64,000 nucleotides of DNA, from positions 53,209,408 to 53,273,407 of the forward strand of contig OY829329.1 of the NCBI GenBank assembly GCA_963691655.1. The letters are read 5' to 3'. The translations under genes and the position numbers were made by a program. The notes below the pieces were generated by a model that saw nothing but the letters and a program-made list of their open reading frames with translations, searched no databases and had not been told where the DNA came from. The stretch is from Toxonevra muliebris. Its lineage: Eukaryota; Arthropoda; Insecta; Diptera; Pallopteridae. Positions 1 to 12,347 of the stretch are shown here, in pieces (position 1 is the stretch's first letter; every line of letters starts with the position of its first letter).

Positions 1-430
1 CGGGTGGGGTAGCACTTCCCATTTCAACGTTTCCAAGTATGTTTTTACTTGCCTTGCAACATGCGGCCGAGCATTGTCGTGCTAAAGAATAACTTCGTCG
101 TGTCTATTCTCATATTCTGGCCTTTTATCCTTTAATGCTCAACTCAAACGCATCAATTGTAGCACGATGCAGAAAACCCTTTCTTTTCTGTCGTTCAATT
201 AGCAGTTCACATGTGAAAAATCGTCGTTCGACGTCTCTCGGCTTCAATTCGTTCGACACCCAATTTCCTTGCTTTTGAATCATTCCCAATGCTTTTAATA
301 GTTTCGAAATGGTTGACTGATCAACTCCTAAAGATTCTGCAAGTTCATGTTGCGTTTGACATGAATCTTCTTCGAGTAATGCCTTCAATTCTTCATCTTT
401 CGAAAATTTTCCAAATTATTGTATGTCTAT
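1..430 (-). pseudogene. mariner transposase relic with internal deletion, cut by window edge
   Basis: Read on the minus strand this gives the N-terminal helix-turn-helix part of a mariner transposase (EEDSCQTQHELAESLGVDQS, then a KPRDVERRFFTCELL stretch and KRKGFLHR). It then jumps to the later catalytic part (RPEYENRHDEVIL, stop, HDNARPHVARQVKTYLETL). The segment that normally follows FLHR and carries the first catalytic Asp is missing, while the second (in HDNARPH) is present. An in-frame stop sits where the family normally has Gln before HDNARPH, and the C-terminal part lies outside the window. The family call is firm from these conserved motifs. The element is inactive. It lies next to a Tc1-like relic in the same orientation. 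Confidence 0.85.
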
Positions 431-450
431 GGTGTAATTTGCGGTCATAT

Positions 451-1811
451 AATTAAGTCATATGCTAAACAAAAATATTTAAAAGTAATAAGTTTGATGA
501 TTTTTAATTTTGAACTGAAATTTTACCTCTGGTACTGTTAGTACTTTGTGGAAACCATTTTTACCTAATAATTTCTGTATATCTCTTTGGCTAGTAACAG
601 AGCATTGGGCAGCAGTGATTTGATTCTATTCCTCCGGAATAATAGCCCATAAGGAAGCCTTATTTGAAGGTTTTTCCGCTGCCACGACCCTTTCCGATAT
701 GGTTTAAATATGGACTTTGGGCTGGCCACTCGAGAATTTTTATTTTGTTCTCATTTAACCAAGACCTAACGACCCGATATGTGTGTTTTGGGTCGTTATC
801 ATGCTGAAAGATTCAATCCAAAGGTAAATTTTCACCGTATCCTTGGAGAAGATGGTTTCAAAGGATGCCTTTGTACTTTTCTTCAGTAATTTTGCTATCG
901 ATATAAACAATTGGGCTAACACCAAACCATTACACAAGGCCCCCATGTTTTACAGTTTTTTTTTAAGTAAATTTTGGATCCAGCTCAGTATGTGATGGAT
1001 GCCTAACAAAGAGCCTTCCATCAATCTCGAACACATTTAATTTGGATTCATCGCTCCAAACAATCGTTTTTCAAAAATGCTGGTACTAGTGGAGATATCG
1101 TTTAGCAAACTTAGTACGCTGCGCAATATTTTTTTTTTGGACCGTTGGGTTTATGTCTGCTAATTCGTTCTAATATTTTTTTTTTTTCGTTTAATCGCTA
1201 GCGATTTTTTCAAATTGATATTTTCAAATTATAATTTAAGTCCATTTGTGATCTTAGTTTGATGAAAGTTAAGAAATCGTTAATTTTGCTGAGCCTAATC
1301 AAGTACCTATATTCAGCTGGATACGTTTTAAGTGGTTTTACGCGTTGCAAATTGTGAAATGATTTGAATTTTTTGTAGTATCTTATCTTATTGACCACTT
1401 TTCCACGTAAAAAAGCTAGCTCTTCTACGACCTTTGCAATAATCCCAAGGTTCTGGAAAGTTTTCCAAATGAGCACCCTCTTCGAGGGAGTGGAACTCTT
1501 ATTTTTACCCATCACAACCAAAATAAACAATTGTTCAACTAAAGTATACAGAAATGTGTAAATGATCAATTTTATTAGTTTTTACGGAATTTAAGTGCAC
1601 TAAGTCATGTTGATTGCGAAAGAATATAAAATGACTAAATTATATGTCCACTTCTAAACTTACTCCTTCACACACAATTGCCGACTGCGTGCAAAATACT
1701 TCACTCTTTTGTAAATGCTCTTAATATTTTTAAGGTTACTAATGGTACCGCTAAATGACATTATAAAATTTTTCAAACTCAGCATAAAATATTATTCTAG
1801 TGACTTAATTA
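451..1811 (-). mobile_element. Tc1-like DNA transposon relic
   Basis: Minus-strand frames give pieces of a Tc1-type transposase in the right order. An N-terminal part (MGKNKSSTPSKR..., about 1210-1510) is followed by a WSDESKLNVFEIDGRLF segment near 1000-1070 and a KKTVKHGG segment near 940-970. Last comes [18 protein letters not shown] followed by [12 protein letters not shown] near 720-830, which is the second catalytic Asp block. Frames are broken several times, so the gene is dead. ATAATTAAGTCA near 450-461 is matched in inverted orientation near 1801-1812. That fits short terminal repeats ending at a TA, but these outer limits are inferred and less certain than the coding remains. Confidence 0.75.
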
Positions 1812-3287
1812 TGTGACCACAAGTGTATATCGAGGTATGAATGGCATGGCGCCCGCATTAAATACAGTAGCTAAAATTCTATAATTTCTAGTTGCTGATT
1901 CGACCATGTGTGATAATGATGATATTGATGATGATATTGGTGTTGACGGTGCTAGTGCTAGCGATACTGTTGATAATGATGTACAAGTTTCCGGCGTAGC
2001 TATTGCTATAGCTGTGCATCTAACAAATACGTAATTGAATTTCAATTACTTTTTTTTTTTAGTTGCTTTTATCTTTTTCTATTCCTACTACTTCTTCTTC
2101 GCCTCCTTTTTTATTTATTTTTATTATATTTCTACTTGTTGTTAATGTGGAGTCGTTGTGTGTGAGCGCGCTCGCGCTTTGAAAGAACGCAATTCTATAT
2201 TTACTTAATACAAAAATCAAATAGTAATACACATACAGCATGCATACCTAGGTGTGTAGCTATATGTTTAAATATGATGAGCAACATTTGTTGTTGTTGT
2301 TGTTGCTGCTGCTGCTGTTATTATTGCTGCTATTGTTGTTATCGCATATTAAGTAATATTCTTAATATTGCGATGAATTAACTAATCTCTTTTCACATTG
2401 TTGTTGAGCGAAAGCGTGCGCAAATTAATGCAAAAAAGGAAAAACAAAAACACAACAACAGCAATAAACAAAAAGAATCACTCACTCACTCGCTCACAGA
2501 TGTACAAAAAAGTTCATATGAGATCATATGCAAAAAAGTAGAGGGGTCGATCTATTATTTACTAATAATAGCATGTAGTAGTAGCGGAGGTAGAATAGTA
2601 GCTTCGACATACATACATACATACAAATAAAATCTACTTTTAGAAATCAATAAAAATTAACATTAACTGACGTTACTAGTTTGTGAGTTTGGCTGATATG
2701 GAGTTGAATTTCCGCTGGAATGCGATTTGCTGCTTCTCATTTATTTTGTTTTTTATTCTTTTGATAATGTTTTAAGTTTAGGTAGTTTGCTGATTTTTTA
2801 TTATTTTTATTAATTTTGCGAAACTAAAAACTTGTTATTCTTCACTATTTCGCTTACTAACTGATTCACTAATTCAATCACATATATATACATATATATA
2901 TATTTATTTTTTGCTGAAACTGTTCTGACATTTTTACATTTTTCATTCATTAGTTGAAATTTTGAAAGCGAAAGTGCCAGTTCATTTAAGGAAGAAAGAA
3001 ATGAGAAATTGTAGATTAGTTCGGAACTTAAAGAGTCTGTTTAAAGTGAATACCTTCAATATTTCCAACAACATATAGTGCTAAACTACCAAGAAACTAA
3101 GCTTTATTCAGTTCTAAATCAGAAAAGGTCATTTTAAAATCAAGAACTATTATTTTCAAATCAAAACTCATTGTATTTATAAACAGAAAACTTTGAGAAT
3201 AAGAAAATCAGTTGATATTTTCTGATTTTAAATTGAAAAAAAAATTATTAAATTAACATAAATATAAAAGTGGTCGAAGAAAATTTT
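1812..3287. other. non-coding, AT-rich, simple repeats
   Basis: No gene is visible. The stretch holds GAT-type repeats near 1910-1980, a TTG/CTG run at 2288-2340, CACT/CTCA repeats near 2478-2500, an ACAT microsatellite near 2608-2630 and TA-rich runs near 2880-2910. Short open frames here are compositional. Confidence 0.6.
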
Positions 3288-3321
3288 AATACAGAAGAAG
3301 TACGAGTACTTCTTCTGTATT
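3288..3321. repeat. perfect 16-bp palindrome with 2-nt loop
   Basis: AATACAGAAGAAGTAC, then GA, then the exact reverse complement. The arm motif CAGAAGAAGTAC is the same word that recurs in the degenerate minisatellite at 4070-5230, so the palindrome is probably an inverted pair of that unit. Confidence 0.9.
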
Positions 3322-3517
3322 TTACATTTTACAAATTTTATGAAAACAGATTCAAAAAAATTTTGAACTGAAGAACCTAAAATAGTTTAAATTCTTTGTA
3401 AAAATTTGTAGTTATGTGAATTTTATAAAAAAATTTCAGTCATACATAGAAATCTAATGAACTGAATATTCTAATATTTTTTGTTTTTGTCAATTCTTGT
3501 TTTTTTTTTTTTGCTTT

Positions 3518-3566
3518 ATGCACATTACCAAAAAAAAAAAAAACAACAAAATGACTTCAACATTAG
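3518..3566 (+). CDS. candidate upstream start exon of the spaetzle-3 gene (unproven)
   Basis: An ATG at 3551 in a fair context (AACAAA before ATG) is followed by four codons (Thr, Ser, Thr, Leu) and one extra G, then a strong donor GTAAGT at 3567-3572. Ending in one coding base is exactly what the first confirmed exon (18950) needs, because that exon starts with two bases of a split codon (G+AT = Asp). Another in-frame ATG lies upstream at 3518, and the frame is open back to 3461. The joined N-terminus would not start with a signal peptide, which is a weakness for a secreted ligand. A true first exon outside the window is equally possible. The intron would be 15.4 kb. Confidence 0.3.
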
Positions 3567-4069
3567 GTAAGTTTTAATTCATTTTCGCCAAACTTTTTAT
3601 GTGGCTAATTAGTTAGAAATTTAATGTAGGTATTCAATTAAATCTACATACACCACCACAAAACACCCACAGAAATGCAATAATAAACAAGTAATAATTA
3701 ATTAAATATGTCTAAAAAAAAAGAAATAAATAAACGCATTTTACAGAGAATTCAAGTTTGTGTCTTATGTTTTTCGTTTCCATTTGCAGTTAACTTTTTA
3801 GATTTAAATTGAATATATTTTTAAACATACTTTTGTTGTTGCTTATTAAACTTAAGTACTAGCAATATTAATTGATTAGAAGAAATAAGTTAAAGAACTA
3901 TGACATTGAATTTCAAGTTTGTAGCTTAAATCTTTCGTTTTTGATACCAAAAACTTACCAAAGACAGCAGCGTAAACATAACATAAATAGTGCAGGCTGG
4001 GAGGAGAGCGGGGGGGAGGGGAAGGGTAAGTAGAATAAGGGCAGGGATACTATAGTGCAAGCACTCTGT
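3567..4069. other. non-coding AT-rich sequence
   Basis: No gene or clear element. A G-rich patch lies near 3997-4025 and the rest is AT-rich. Confidence 0.5.
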
Positions 4070-5230
4070 TTCAAGAAAGTACTGATGAAAAAAATGACTC
4101 AACTTTCAGAAATTGGTATGGGAGAAGTACTAGATTGCCAGAAAAAATTGATACCGAAGAAGGTTTCGGTTCCTAGAAAGTATTGATATAGAAAAAGAAA
4201 ACGATTTTTAGAAAAATTTGTATCCAGAGAGTACTCGGTTTTAAGAAAGTATTTTTTTTTGACACAGAAGAAATCGTCGGATCTAGGAAAGTCTTGATAG
4301 AGAATAAGTACTCAGTCCCAAGCAAACATTGTTGCAAAGGAAGAACTTAGTTCCTAGAAAGTATTGAAACAAAGAAAGTAGTCGGTTGTAGAAACGTATT
4401 GGCGCAGAAAAGTACTCGATTCTAGGAAAATATTAATACAGAAGAATTACTTGGTTACAAGAAAGTATTGACAACCAGGAAGAAAATGGTTTCAAGATAT
4501 ATAGAAAAGTTATCCGTTCTAGAAAATTATTAACATAGAAAAAGTGTTTGGTTCCAGAAAAGTTCCCATTTATACAGAAGAAGAATTCATTTCCAAAGAA
4601 AGTATTACTTCATAAAAAGAACTCAGTTCTAGGAAATTTTTGATCCAGACTAAGCAAAAATACTCACTCGGTTTGAAAAAAGTGTTGACTTAGAAGAAGA
4701 AATTAAACTTCCAGAAAGTATTGACACAGAAAAGGTAGTCGGATCTAGAAGTTTTCTGTTCCACGGAAGTATTAATACAGATGAAAAAATTGCTGGTCGC
4801 CGTAGCTTAGTGGTTAGTGCTTGGGCTGCTAGGCAGAGGTGGCCGGGTGAAAATCTCGTCAGGCGCAAAAATAGAAAATAAAAGTTTTTCTACACCACAT
4901 CACCTCTTGGCTGGCAATAGCAAATCTCTATGGGTAAAAATTGCCTATGAAAAGATTTGGACTTCGCCATTCGGATTCGGCATAAAACTGTAGGTTCCCT
5001 CCAATCGCATACAAAATATAACTCACACAATATGCATTGATGCGAAAAGCTCAGCCTAGGCCCTCCATAAGCTGTTGTGGCATAATAATAGTAGTAGTAG
5101 AAGAACTTAATTCCTAGATAATAGTAATACAGAAAAAGTAATCGGTTCTAAAAAAGTATTGATACAGCAAAAAGTACACGATTTCCAGAAAGTATAGGTT
5201 CTGTAAAAGTAATCGGTTCTACAGTTGACA
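4070..5230. repeat. degenerate minisatellite, unit about 35-40 bp
   Basis: A diverged unit of the form GAAAGTATTGATACAGAAG, then a short A-rich piece, then GTACTCGGTTCTAG recurs with many substitutions and small indels. Readable units start near 4075, 4180, 4280, 4355, 4400, 4460, 4690, 5110, 5150 and 5190. The array is interrupted at 4794-5100 by a SINE. Open frames within it are by-products of the repeat. Confidence 0.75.
4794..5100 (+). mobile_element. tRNA-derived SINE, near full length
   Basis: The head (4794-4865) looks like a degraded tRNA gene. TAGCTTAGTGGTTAGTGC fits an internal Pol III A box, followed by a GGGCTGCTAGGCAG anticodon-arm-like part and GGTGAAAATCTCG as a weak B box. 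A body of about 220 bp follows, with the words CACCTCTTGGCTGGCAA and GATGCGAAAAGCTC, ending in a TAG/TAA repeat tail. Partial copies of the same body or tail occur at 8840-8951, 17829-17893 and 24483-24575. That defines it as a dispersed family and not a single oddity. It sits inside the 4.07-5.23 kb minisatellite. Confidence 0.8.
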
Positions 5231-7362
5231 CTTGAATGCAAATAGTCAAAAGGCTAAAAATTCTTAATCGTAATTTCTATATGAAGAGGTTTTTGACTTC
5301 GTATGGCCTATGCCTATCCTTTTTAATTAGTTTTTCGTAGAAGACGTAGTGTCAAAGAAGGGATGGAGAGCTTGTCGGTTGGAACACAGGCGTTAAGTCT
5401 GTTTGTATATTATTATTTGGCCAAAAGTAGCCTTCGGAAAAATTTTCCCATATAAAAGTTATATATTATCTACTCAAACTAAGAGATATCAAGATGAAAT
5501 TTATTGTAAGGAAGAGTTAACCTAAAAGTCAGAATAGGCTTAAAAAATTTATATGAAGCAATAGTTCAGAATATCATAATTTTTTACCTAACAATATCAA
5601 AAATTTAAACTTGAATTCATACGTTGCTAACTTCTATATAAAGTCTGCATAAAATTCACGAGCATTTCTAGTTCAGCACTCATCTTTGGATGTTACCAGT
5701 TTGATAAGGAATCTCCAGATTGCTTTATACACGGACACAACCATTGCTAATCCTAGCTTCTTCTTCAATTAAACAACAACATTCAAAATTAAATTAACTA
5801 AAATTTCCAACGATTTCGTTCATAGCTCATTATTTATGTTTATACTTCAGTTAGAAGATTTTGCCAATATAAATATATCTATTTTTGATCAACTAAAGCT
5901 TATTTTTCTTATATTAAGACTTCCTCAAAAGTTTAAGTTATTATTGTTTAAATATATATATAAGTCAGTAAATATGTAAATAAATTATGTGCTCAATTTG
6001 TTGTAAAATAAATTTCTATGAAATGACTTAACAATATTTCTATAAAAAAGTCAACTAAATTAAAATTAAAATAAAAAATCCAAAAAATATGTTACTAATA
6101 AATCACAAAATTAAATATTTTTACTTTGGATTATTTGGTAATAATAGTTAATAAAACATATTCGATTTCGTTCACAATAAAAAGTTTTAAGCTTCAAGAT
6201 TAATATAATAATTTAAAAGACGCGTGTGCACATACGGGTTAAGCAACTAAGAAGTAATCAGATTTCAGTTATTGAAGTTTGAGTGTAGTTTAATTGAAGA
6301 TTAGCCAAGATTATTAGCTTTTTAGCTGTGGTATGTATATAAAGCAATCAATTGAAATAAGTTATTAAATAAGTTTATAATTAGATTCCTTCTTTGTGCT
6401 CACTTTTGCCACTTAGTAATTTGGCGATCAATCAGCTCATCTATTGATTTATTTTTTATTACTTTACTTTTATGGCAAGCTGTTGATTGATTTTTATTGA
6501 TTGCCAAAAAGTAAGAAGATTTTATTTGTGGTTTGCTTTAAATGCTTTTAGAATTAATAAACAGTTTTAGTAATTTTTTTTTTCTCAAGTTTTAATAGCT
6601 TTTGTATATTTTTGGAGCTCAAGTTCTAAAATTTGTATTTATATGTGAGGCTTCAGTCAAAATTTTTTGTCGAAAAGGCAATGAAAGGTAATGAAAGACA
6701 GTAGGAGGAAGTAAGTGAAAATCAGGGCAGTCACAGTCTGTCAAAGAAAGTCAAAAGCAGTCTGAGCTTTTTATAGCAGAAGATTTTTCCCTATATATGA
6801 ATTTATTTTCCTGAAACGAATCTCGTTTTGTCTTATTTCTTCGACATAAAAATTCACTTTTAGAGCTATATACCCTACAAAAGTCAATTAATGTACATAA
6901 ACTAGTTCCAGATCATAAAATTCACTTATGCTGAAATATTTTTCACACACTTTTATTAGTATATTTTTTGTGTTGTATGCAGCTGCATGAATATTTTATT
7001 TATTGCAATAAAAATCATGCTTAGTTGTAACAAATTCTTGATACAAATTTATTATTTTTTTTTTTACAAATTCACAAAGTTACTACTACCTTAAAAAAAA
7101 AAAAAAAAAAAAAAAGATAAAACTTTATAACTTGTTTTTATGCTTTTTTCTTATTTTTTAAAAAGCATAAATAAAAATAATAATAATTTAATGTAATGCA
7201 CACGCGAGTTTATTTATGAGTATTGCCTGCAATAAATAGAGATCAGCAGCGAGTATGAGTACTTGAGTGTGAAAACGTGGTCTGTCCAACCTAACAAGAA
7301 TGCGTGCGTGCCGCAGATTATAGCCCTTAAATTAATTTTGTTTTCGAAGAGAGATTTTAATT
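5231..7362. other. non-coding, AT-rich
   Basis: No gene seen. It contains a 25-nt poly-A run near 7093-7115 and many short A/T runs, and otherwise nothing I can classify. Confidence 0.5.
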
Positions 7363-7376
7363 TTCTTTATTAAATA

Positions 7377-7781
7377 TTATTATTATTATTATTATTAATT
7401 AAACATTTATTACAATATTAAAATTATAATAAATTTCCAAAGCACTAGCTGCCAGGGCTATCAGCTTATCAAAATATAAAGAGGGCTAAATTAAAGAGGC
7501 AAGATTTAAATTACTTAGGAAACAAAATATCATATTTACATTTGGGGTCAGTGGGAGATTTCAAAATATCAAGGATTTTAGAATTTTTAAAAACGGTTAG
7601 TCGGTGTTGGCATAAAGAGGGACACTCGAGCAGAATATGATTGATTGTTAGTAGGGAAATATTGTAAAGTTGACAAATAGGAGGCGATTCATTCAGAAAC
7701 AAATATGAATGTGTAAGGCGTGTATGTCCCAGACGGATACGAGTGAAGCAGAGGTTTTTAATGCGATTGGTGGTGGTGGGT
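7377..7781 (-). mobile_element. 5'-truncated non-LTR retrotransposon, C-terminal end only
   Basis: The minus strand reads NLCFTRIRLGHTRLTHSYLF and continues into PPICQLYNISLLTINHILLE, CPSLCQHR and a stop near 7511. This is the Cys/His-rich tail that follows RNase H in several non-LTR retrotransposons. The 3' end is a TAA-type repeat tail (7377-7400 on the + strand). TTCTTTATTAAATA flanks it on both sides (about 7363-7376 and 7782-7795), a 14-bp target-site duplication. It is a short dead-on-arrival copy. Confidence 0.75.
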
Positions 7782-7824
7782 TCTTTATTAAATACTAATA
7801 TTATTCAGGTTCAGGATCATTTTG

Positions 7825-7905
7825 AGAATATGAACTTGAAAATCCCGTTTCCAAACATTTTAAACTAAATTTTCTTGTTTTTTAAGATATGACGTCAGCA
7901 TATCG
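7825..7905. repeat. dispersed repeat, copy 1
   Basis: It shares GAACTTGAAAAT, TTTCCAAACA and GATATGACGTCAGCATAT-like words in the same order with 9375-9475. The second copy has about 16 extra bases near its start. Its nature is unknown, possibly part of an old transposon. Confidence 0.6.
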
Positions 7906-8119
7906 ATACCTTCCCGGTAGGGTATCGTAACCAACATATTCAAAATTTTTTGTTATTCCATTTTTGAATTGCGTATACTATTTTCCAAGTCTCTAAAAAC
8001 AAAAATTTTAAATTTTATCATTTAAGGAAAAAAAAAAGTGAAAACCATTTTATCGTAACTGAAACTCAAAAAAATGCAAACCTCGTACTGTTGGTTACGA
8101 TAAAATTTTTGATTTGTTC

Positions 8120-8330
8120 CTCACCATTTTATAAAGGGCCTATAGACGCCTATAGGCCTATAGACGCTTAATCGCACGATTTTGGCAGCCATTCCACATC
8201 GCCTCTTTTGGAAATAACGCGTTCTGGAAACTTTTCTCTGATTTGACGCCTGCTGTGCGACACGTTGCGCCGTCTTGCTGGAGCCACATGCTCCAAGTCC
8301 CTGCCATATAATTGAAACCACAAAAAGTCA
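8120..8330 (-). pseudogene. mariner-like transposase fragment
   Basis: The minus strand holds a WLQQDGAT block (second catalytic Asp), then in a shifted frame REKFPERVISKRGDVEWLPK and SCD. This is the same order as in the related relic at the right edge of the window. Only this catalytic island survives, and frameshifts show it is dead. Confidence 0.75.
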
Positions 8331-8365
8331 GATAGGATAGGACGAGGACATTCAGAAACAGCAGC

Positions 8366-8806
8366 AATATAAGCTGCGTTTTATTCACCACTTGCTTCTA
8401 GTTATGTATAACTAGCAGGGATAATTGTATGGGAAAACAAAAACAAAGCCTCAGAGATAACACATATAATTATAGCTGTTATGTATACTTAACAAGTAGT
8501 TTAACTACATCAAATTCTATTGTGAACTGGCATAAGTGAAAGAAGAAGCATGACAGTTTGGCAAAAAACAAAAAAGGACAAGATTCGGAATGTCTGCCGT
8601 CGAAAAGATGTAAAAAAATCATCGTTAAATATTCTTATAAAGAGTAAAAATTAAAAACAATGCCCACGATTGACCGCAATGACTGGGAGCAATTGCTGAG
8701 CAATTTGATTGTGAATTACAATATAATGAAGAAGAGACTTAACAGCTTGGTCGTTTTATTCGCACATGTTAAACTAGCTGGCGAATAAAACGCAGCTATT
8801 ATCACT
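8366..8806. repeat. segment bounded by short inverted repeats
   Basis: ATAAGCTGCGTTTTATTC near 8368 is matched in inverted orientation by GAATAAAACGCAGCTATTAT near 8786. The intervening 0.4 kb has no coding remains. A small non-autonomous DNA element is possible, but no target-site duplication was resolved. Confidence 0.45.
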
Positions 8807-8839
8807 TGGCCGTGCGTTTAGGAGTCGTACAGGGACTTT

Positions 8840-8951
8840 AGGCCCCTTCCATTCGTGTATAAATATAACCCAGACAACATGAATGGATGCGAAAAGCTCG
8901 ATTTAGGCCCAACATAGACTATTGTGCCATAATAGTAGTAGTAGTAGTAGT
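8840..8951 (+). mobile_element. SINE fragment (3' body and tail)
   Basis: It matches the second half of the SINE at 4794-5100, including GGATGCGAAAAGCTC, a GGCCC word, GCCATAATAG and a (TAG)n tail. The tRNA-like head is missing. Confidence 0.75.
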
Positions 8952-11900
8952 CGTATCACAAAAATAAGATAAATCAAAAGGATACGAAGGAAAACTAACT
9001 TCTTTTTCTGGCATTTAAGCAATAAACTCGCTTGTTTTTTATTATTTTAAAATACTTGATTTCATTTAAGTTATTGACTAGATCGAAATTTTTTAGTCTC
9101 GTTTACATTTTTATTTATTTGCCTTTAATAAAAAATGAATTGCGAATTTTCAATAAAAAAAAATGCTCTGATAGATTTTTCTTTGTAACTGCAGTTTCTT
9201 CGTAAATAATAATCGAATATGAAAAAAAGGTAATACTCATTACACTACCTCTCTGTTAACGCCTTTTCTGATTTAATATCAAAAATAATCTAAATTACTT
9301 GATTGTAAGACATTTTTTGTGTTTCCTGTAAAATCAACTTTTTGTTGGTTATGATACTCTGCAGAGAAGGTGTTGATATGAACTTGAAAATGCCAGTGTT
9401 TCAAAAAGTACTCATTTCCAAACACTTTAAGCTAAATTTACTTGTGTTTGAAGATATGATGTCAGCATATGATCTTGAAATATTCAATTTTCAATCAAGA
9501 ATGCATTTGTACTTTTTCTCTCAGACCTTTCTGATTTCTGTGCTATATACAGATTTCAAGTCAGCATAAAAACTGCATGGAAAATGACCTCTCTAGTTTT
9601 TGGCCCAATCAAGTATCTATATTTCGACAACTTATTCTATTAAAAATTAATTGGAATTTTGATATAAAGGCGTTGACAGGGTACTGGCTTTTTTTACGTC
9701 CATGTCTTGGATTGAACCGGGAGATCCCATATCAAGCGAGTGCTAGTTCTACGTAAATTACAATTTTGATAGAAGTGAAAAACTATTTCCTTTTAGTAAC
9801 CGTTAACCGTTATATATATGACTTTTATGTCTTTGGTGACCCCTAGTGAAATTTTCTGGCAAATATTTTTTTGGAATATTTTAATCCTTAAATGTCTCTT
9901 TTGAAAGGACTTTTCAGGTTTTTATCAAAAAAAGGGTCAAATTGTCCTATAAAAAGAGGAACTAAAGGGTTAAATGTTCTACAGAAATGACCCTTGTAAA
10001 ATTCTACTTTAAAACTTCGCCAATAAGATTTTCCTCAGACATCAATTTATAACACTTTTTGCACTTAGTATTCAGCTCACTTCAACCAAAATAAGAAAAC
10101 TTTGACCCACTGTAAAAAAACTGAGATGTGCTGGACTATAAGTTTGTTTTACAAAAATGGTCTATACAATATTCCCTTTCAAAATTATAGGGTGGCTATT
10201 CTGTTGCAGCCAAAAAGTCTTAATTAGTTGGACTATGTTATTTGAATTTTAATATTTCGTGGACAAGAGGAATGTCTTTCAAAAGTCCTTCTTCCCTTCA
10301 TTTGCTCCTGCCAAAGTTACTTCAAAAGAGTTCATCAATGAATTGCTGATCTTACTTAAAAACTCGGCCCCTTCCATAGCTCGAAGTTGGACAACGCTGC
10401 TCTAATACTCAAACAAAAACAGCTATGTATATTCTTCATCTTGCTCAAAGGTATTAAGTACCTATACTTATAATTCAATTTTTTAAGTACTGCATACAAT
10501 TAATAGAGTAGTTGGTACCGCTAGCATGCAATAAAATATATGGATTCATCTACTATACTAGTTACACGACACGTCAACTCACATGGTGTTAATAATTCTA
10601 AGAAAATTCTTAAAACTTAAGCTTAAAAGATTATTTATTTATTTAACAAAGGCAATAGAAGCGTGTACTAGCTGCTGGGTGATGGCTGGATGCTTAAACT
10701 GAATTGAACTCCACTTAACTGTGCATGTTGTATGTATATTTTTATGAGCTGCTAAGTTTAGCTTAAAGTTAAGTTAGCATATGTTGAGTTGATTTGAGCG
10801 TAATATGGATGGATGAATACAGTGTGTTGCTGTTTTATTGTGGTATACTCGAATGTATCTATTTATCTATCTATCTATATCGAAGTATAACTAATTCAAG
10901 GCAATCGAGACCTTTCATTTTCCATTTGTTTGAAAAATTTGAATTTAATTTTTTAACTATGTTTGTTATTTTGTTGTTGTTATTATTTCTTTACTATTGT
11001 TGTTGTTGTTGATGTTAGTGGTGCAGCAGCCAACAGCATCGTGTCTTGTCGTGTGCTCAGTTGTTTATCAGTTTGTCTGTCTGTTTTTCTATTTATCTAA
11101 ATAACTGTCATCTGAACTTTACTTTAGTAAAGTACCCTCTACCAGGAAAGTGTAAACGTTTGTGTGATATGCAAACACACACACACCCATCCATACATAC
11201 ATACATATATATATACAGCTACATATATGTGCCTATGCAAATATCTATATTTAATCGTAAATTGCAATTTATTTACTTTTCTACGACGTAAATTGTAATT
11301 TTTTCATTTTGATTCCTCGTACGTAGCCGCAGTATAACGTTTTCTTTTGCATTGTATTTTATTGTTTTGATTTGTTATTAATTATTGTGATGCAATTTAT
11401 GGTTTATTAATTAAAAACGGAAGAAATTTAAGTTTAAATTAATTATCCAGTTGATTTAATAATAACATAAATAAGTTTAATGGCGTGTAAAATTGTGTGC
11501 AGTCAGTTAGTTAGTTAGTGATGATGTTGGTTAGCACACACCTACTTAATATATAGTTATAAATACATAAATTGTAAATGTTATTGACTTTTGTATCATA
11601 TTAATCATATAATCAGTTCTTAGATCCCTTTAGAGAAAAATTAATAGTTAGAATTGTGATTATGTTGGAGAGAGTGCGGTATTTAAGGCTAACCAATATG
11701 GAAGTTCCCATGGCTTCTCAGAATTTTTGAACTTTATTCATAGTCTACATAAATAGCTATGAGAACGCAGCATGACCCTTAAAACTTTTTAAATGGTTAT
11801 CTGATGAATGTTTTTTTTTTAATATTCAAAAAGGTGGGCAAAGACTTAGAGTTCGAGAAACTGGAACGGGAAAAAAGGGAAGTGAACTGTGTTACGACCA

Positions 11901-12214
11901 AAGGTCAGGTCAAAAATTTTGATGAGAAGCAGGAGCTATTAATTTCTTATGTCCCGCTATGAAAAGAGGAAATAAAAAAAATAAAACAGTTTAAAAATGT
12001 CTCAAACATTTTTTTTATACATATTCTTTAAAAAAAAAACACCATTATTGAAAGCTTTCAACATTTGTCAAAAATATAAAACTTGAGGCTGTTTTCAATA
12101 TTTCCCAAGAATAACGGTGACTGAAGGATTTTTTGCTATTTTCCAAACGTTGATCAAAGGCTTTTTCATTACTTTTCTAGATTTTTCTCAAGAAAACAGT
12201 TTATTGAAGATTCT
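8952..12214. other. non-coding, AT-rich, simple repeats
   Basis: No gene seen. It holds the second copy of a dispersed repeat (9375-9475), a TATC run near 10860-10880, TTG runs near 10975-11010, a CA run near 11175 and TA/ACAT repeats near 11190-11225. Confidence 0.5.
9375..9475. repeat. dispersed repeat, copy 2
   Basis: Copy of the unit at 7825-7905 with the same word order and about 16 additional bases. It gives an open frame by chance only. Confidence 0.6.
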
Positions 12215-12222
12215 TTTAGTAT

Positions 12223-12347
12223 TAGTGTCCTACCGAATATTCGGCTTCGGCTTCGGTTCTTCGGCTAATCGGCCTAAATTGCACCGAAATTTAGATGAAT
12301 GGCCGAAGTTTGGCTTTGGCCAAAAACTCACCTTCGGTCAGACACTA
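12223..12347. mobile_element. short hAT-like MITE rich in CCGAA/TTCGG
   Basis: It begins TAGTGTCCTACCGAATATTC and ends in GGTCAGACACTA, which are imperfect terminal inverted repeats of the TAGTG type. The flanking octamers TTTAGTAT (12215-12222) and TTCGGTAT (12348-12355) agree at 6 of 8 positions, a decayed 8-bp target-site duplication typical of hAT elements. The body is a dense mix of CCGAA and TTCGG words and has no coding capacity. Confidence 0.65.

Noticed and set aside
1809..2045. 78-codon minus-strand open frame
   Set aside because: Thr/Ser/Ile-rich translation of a GAT-type repeat, with no domain.
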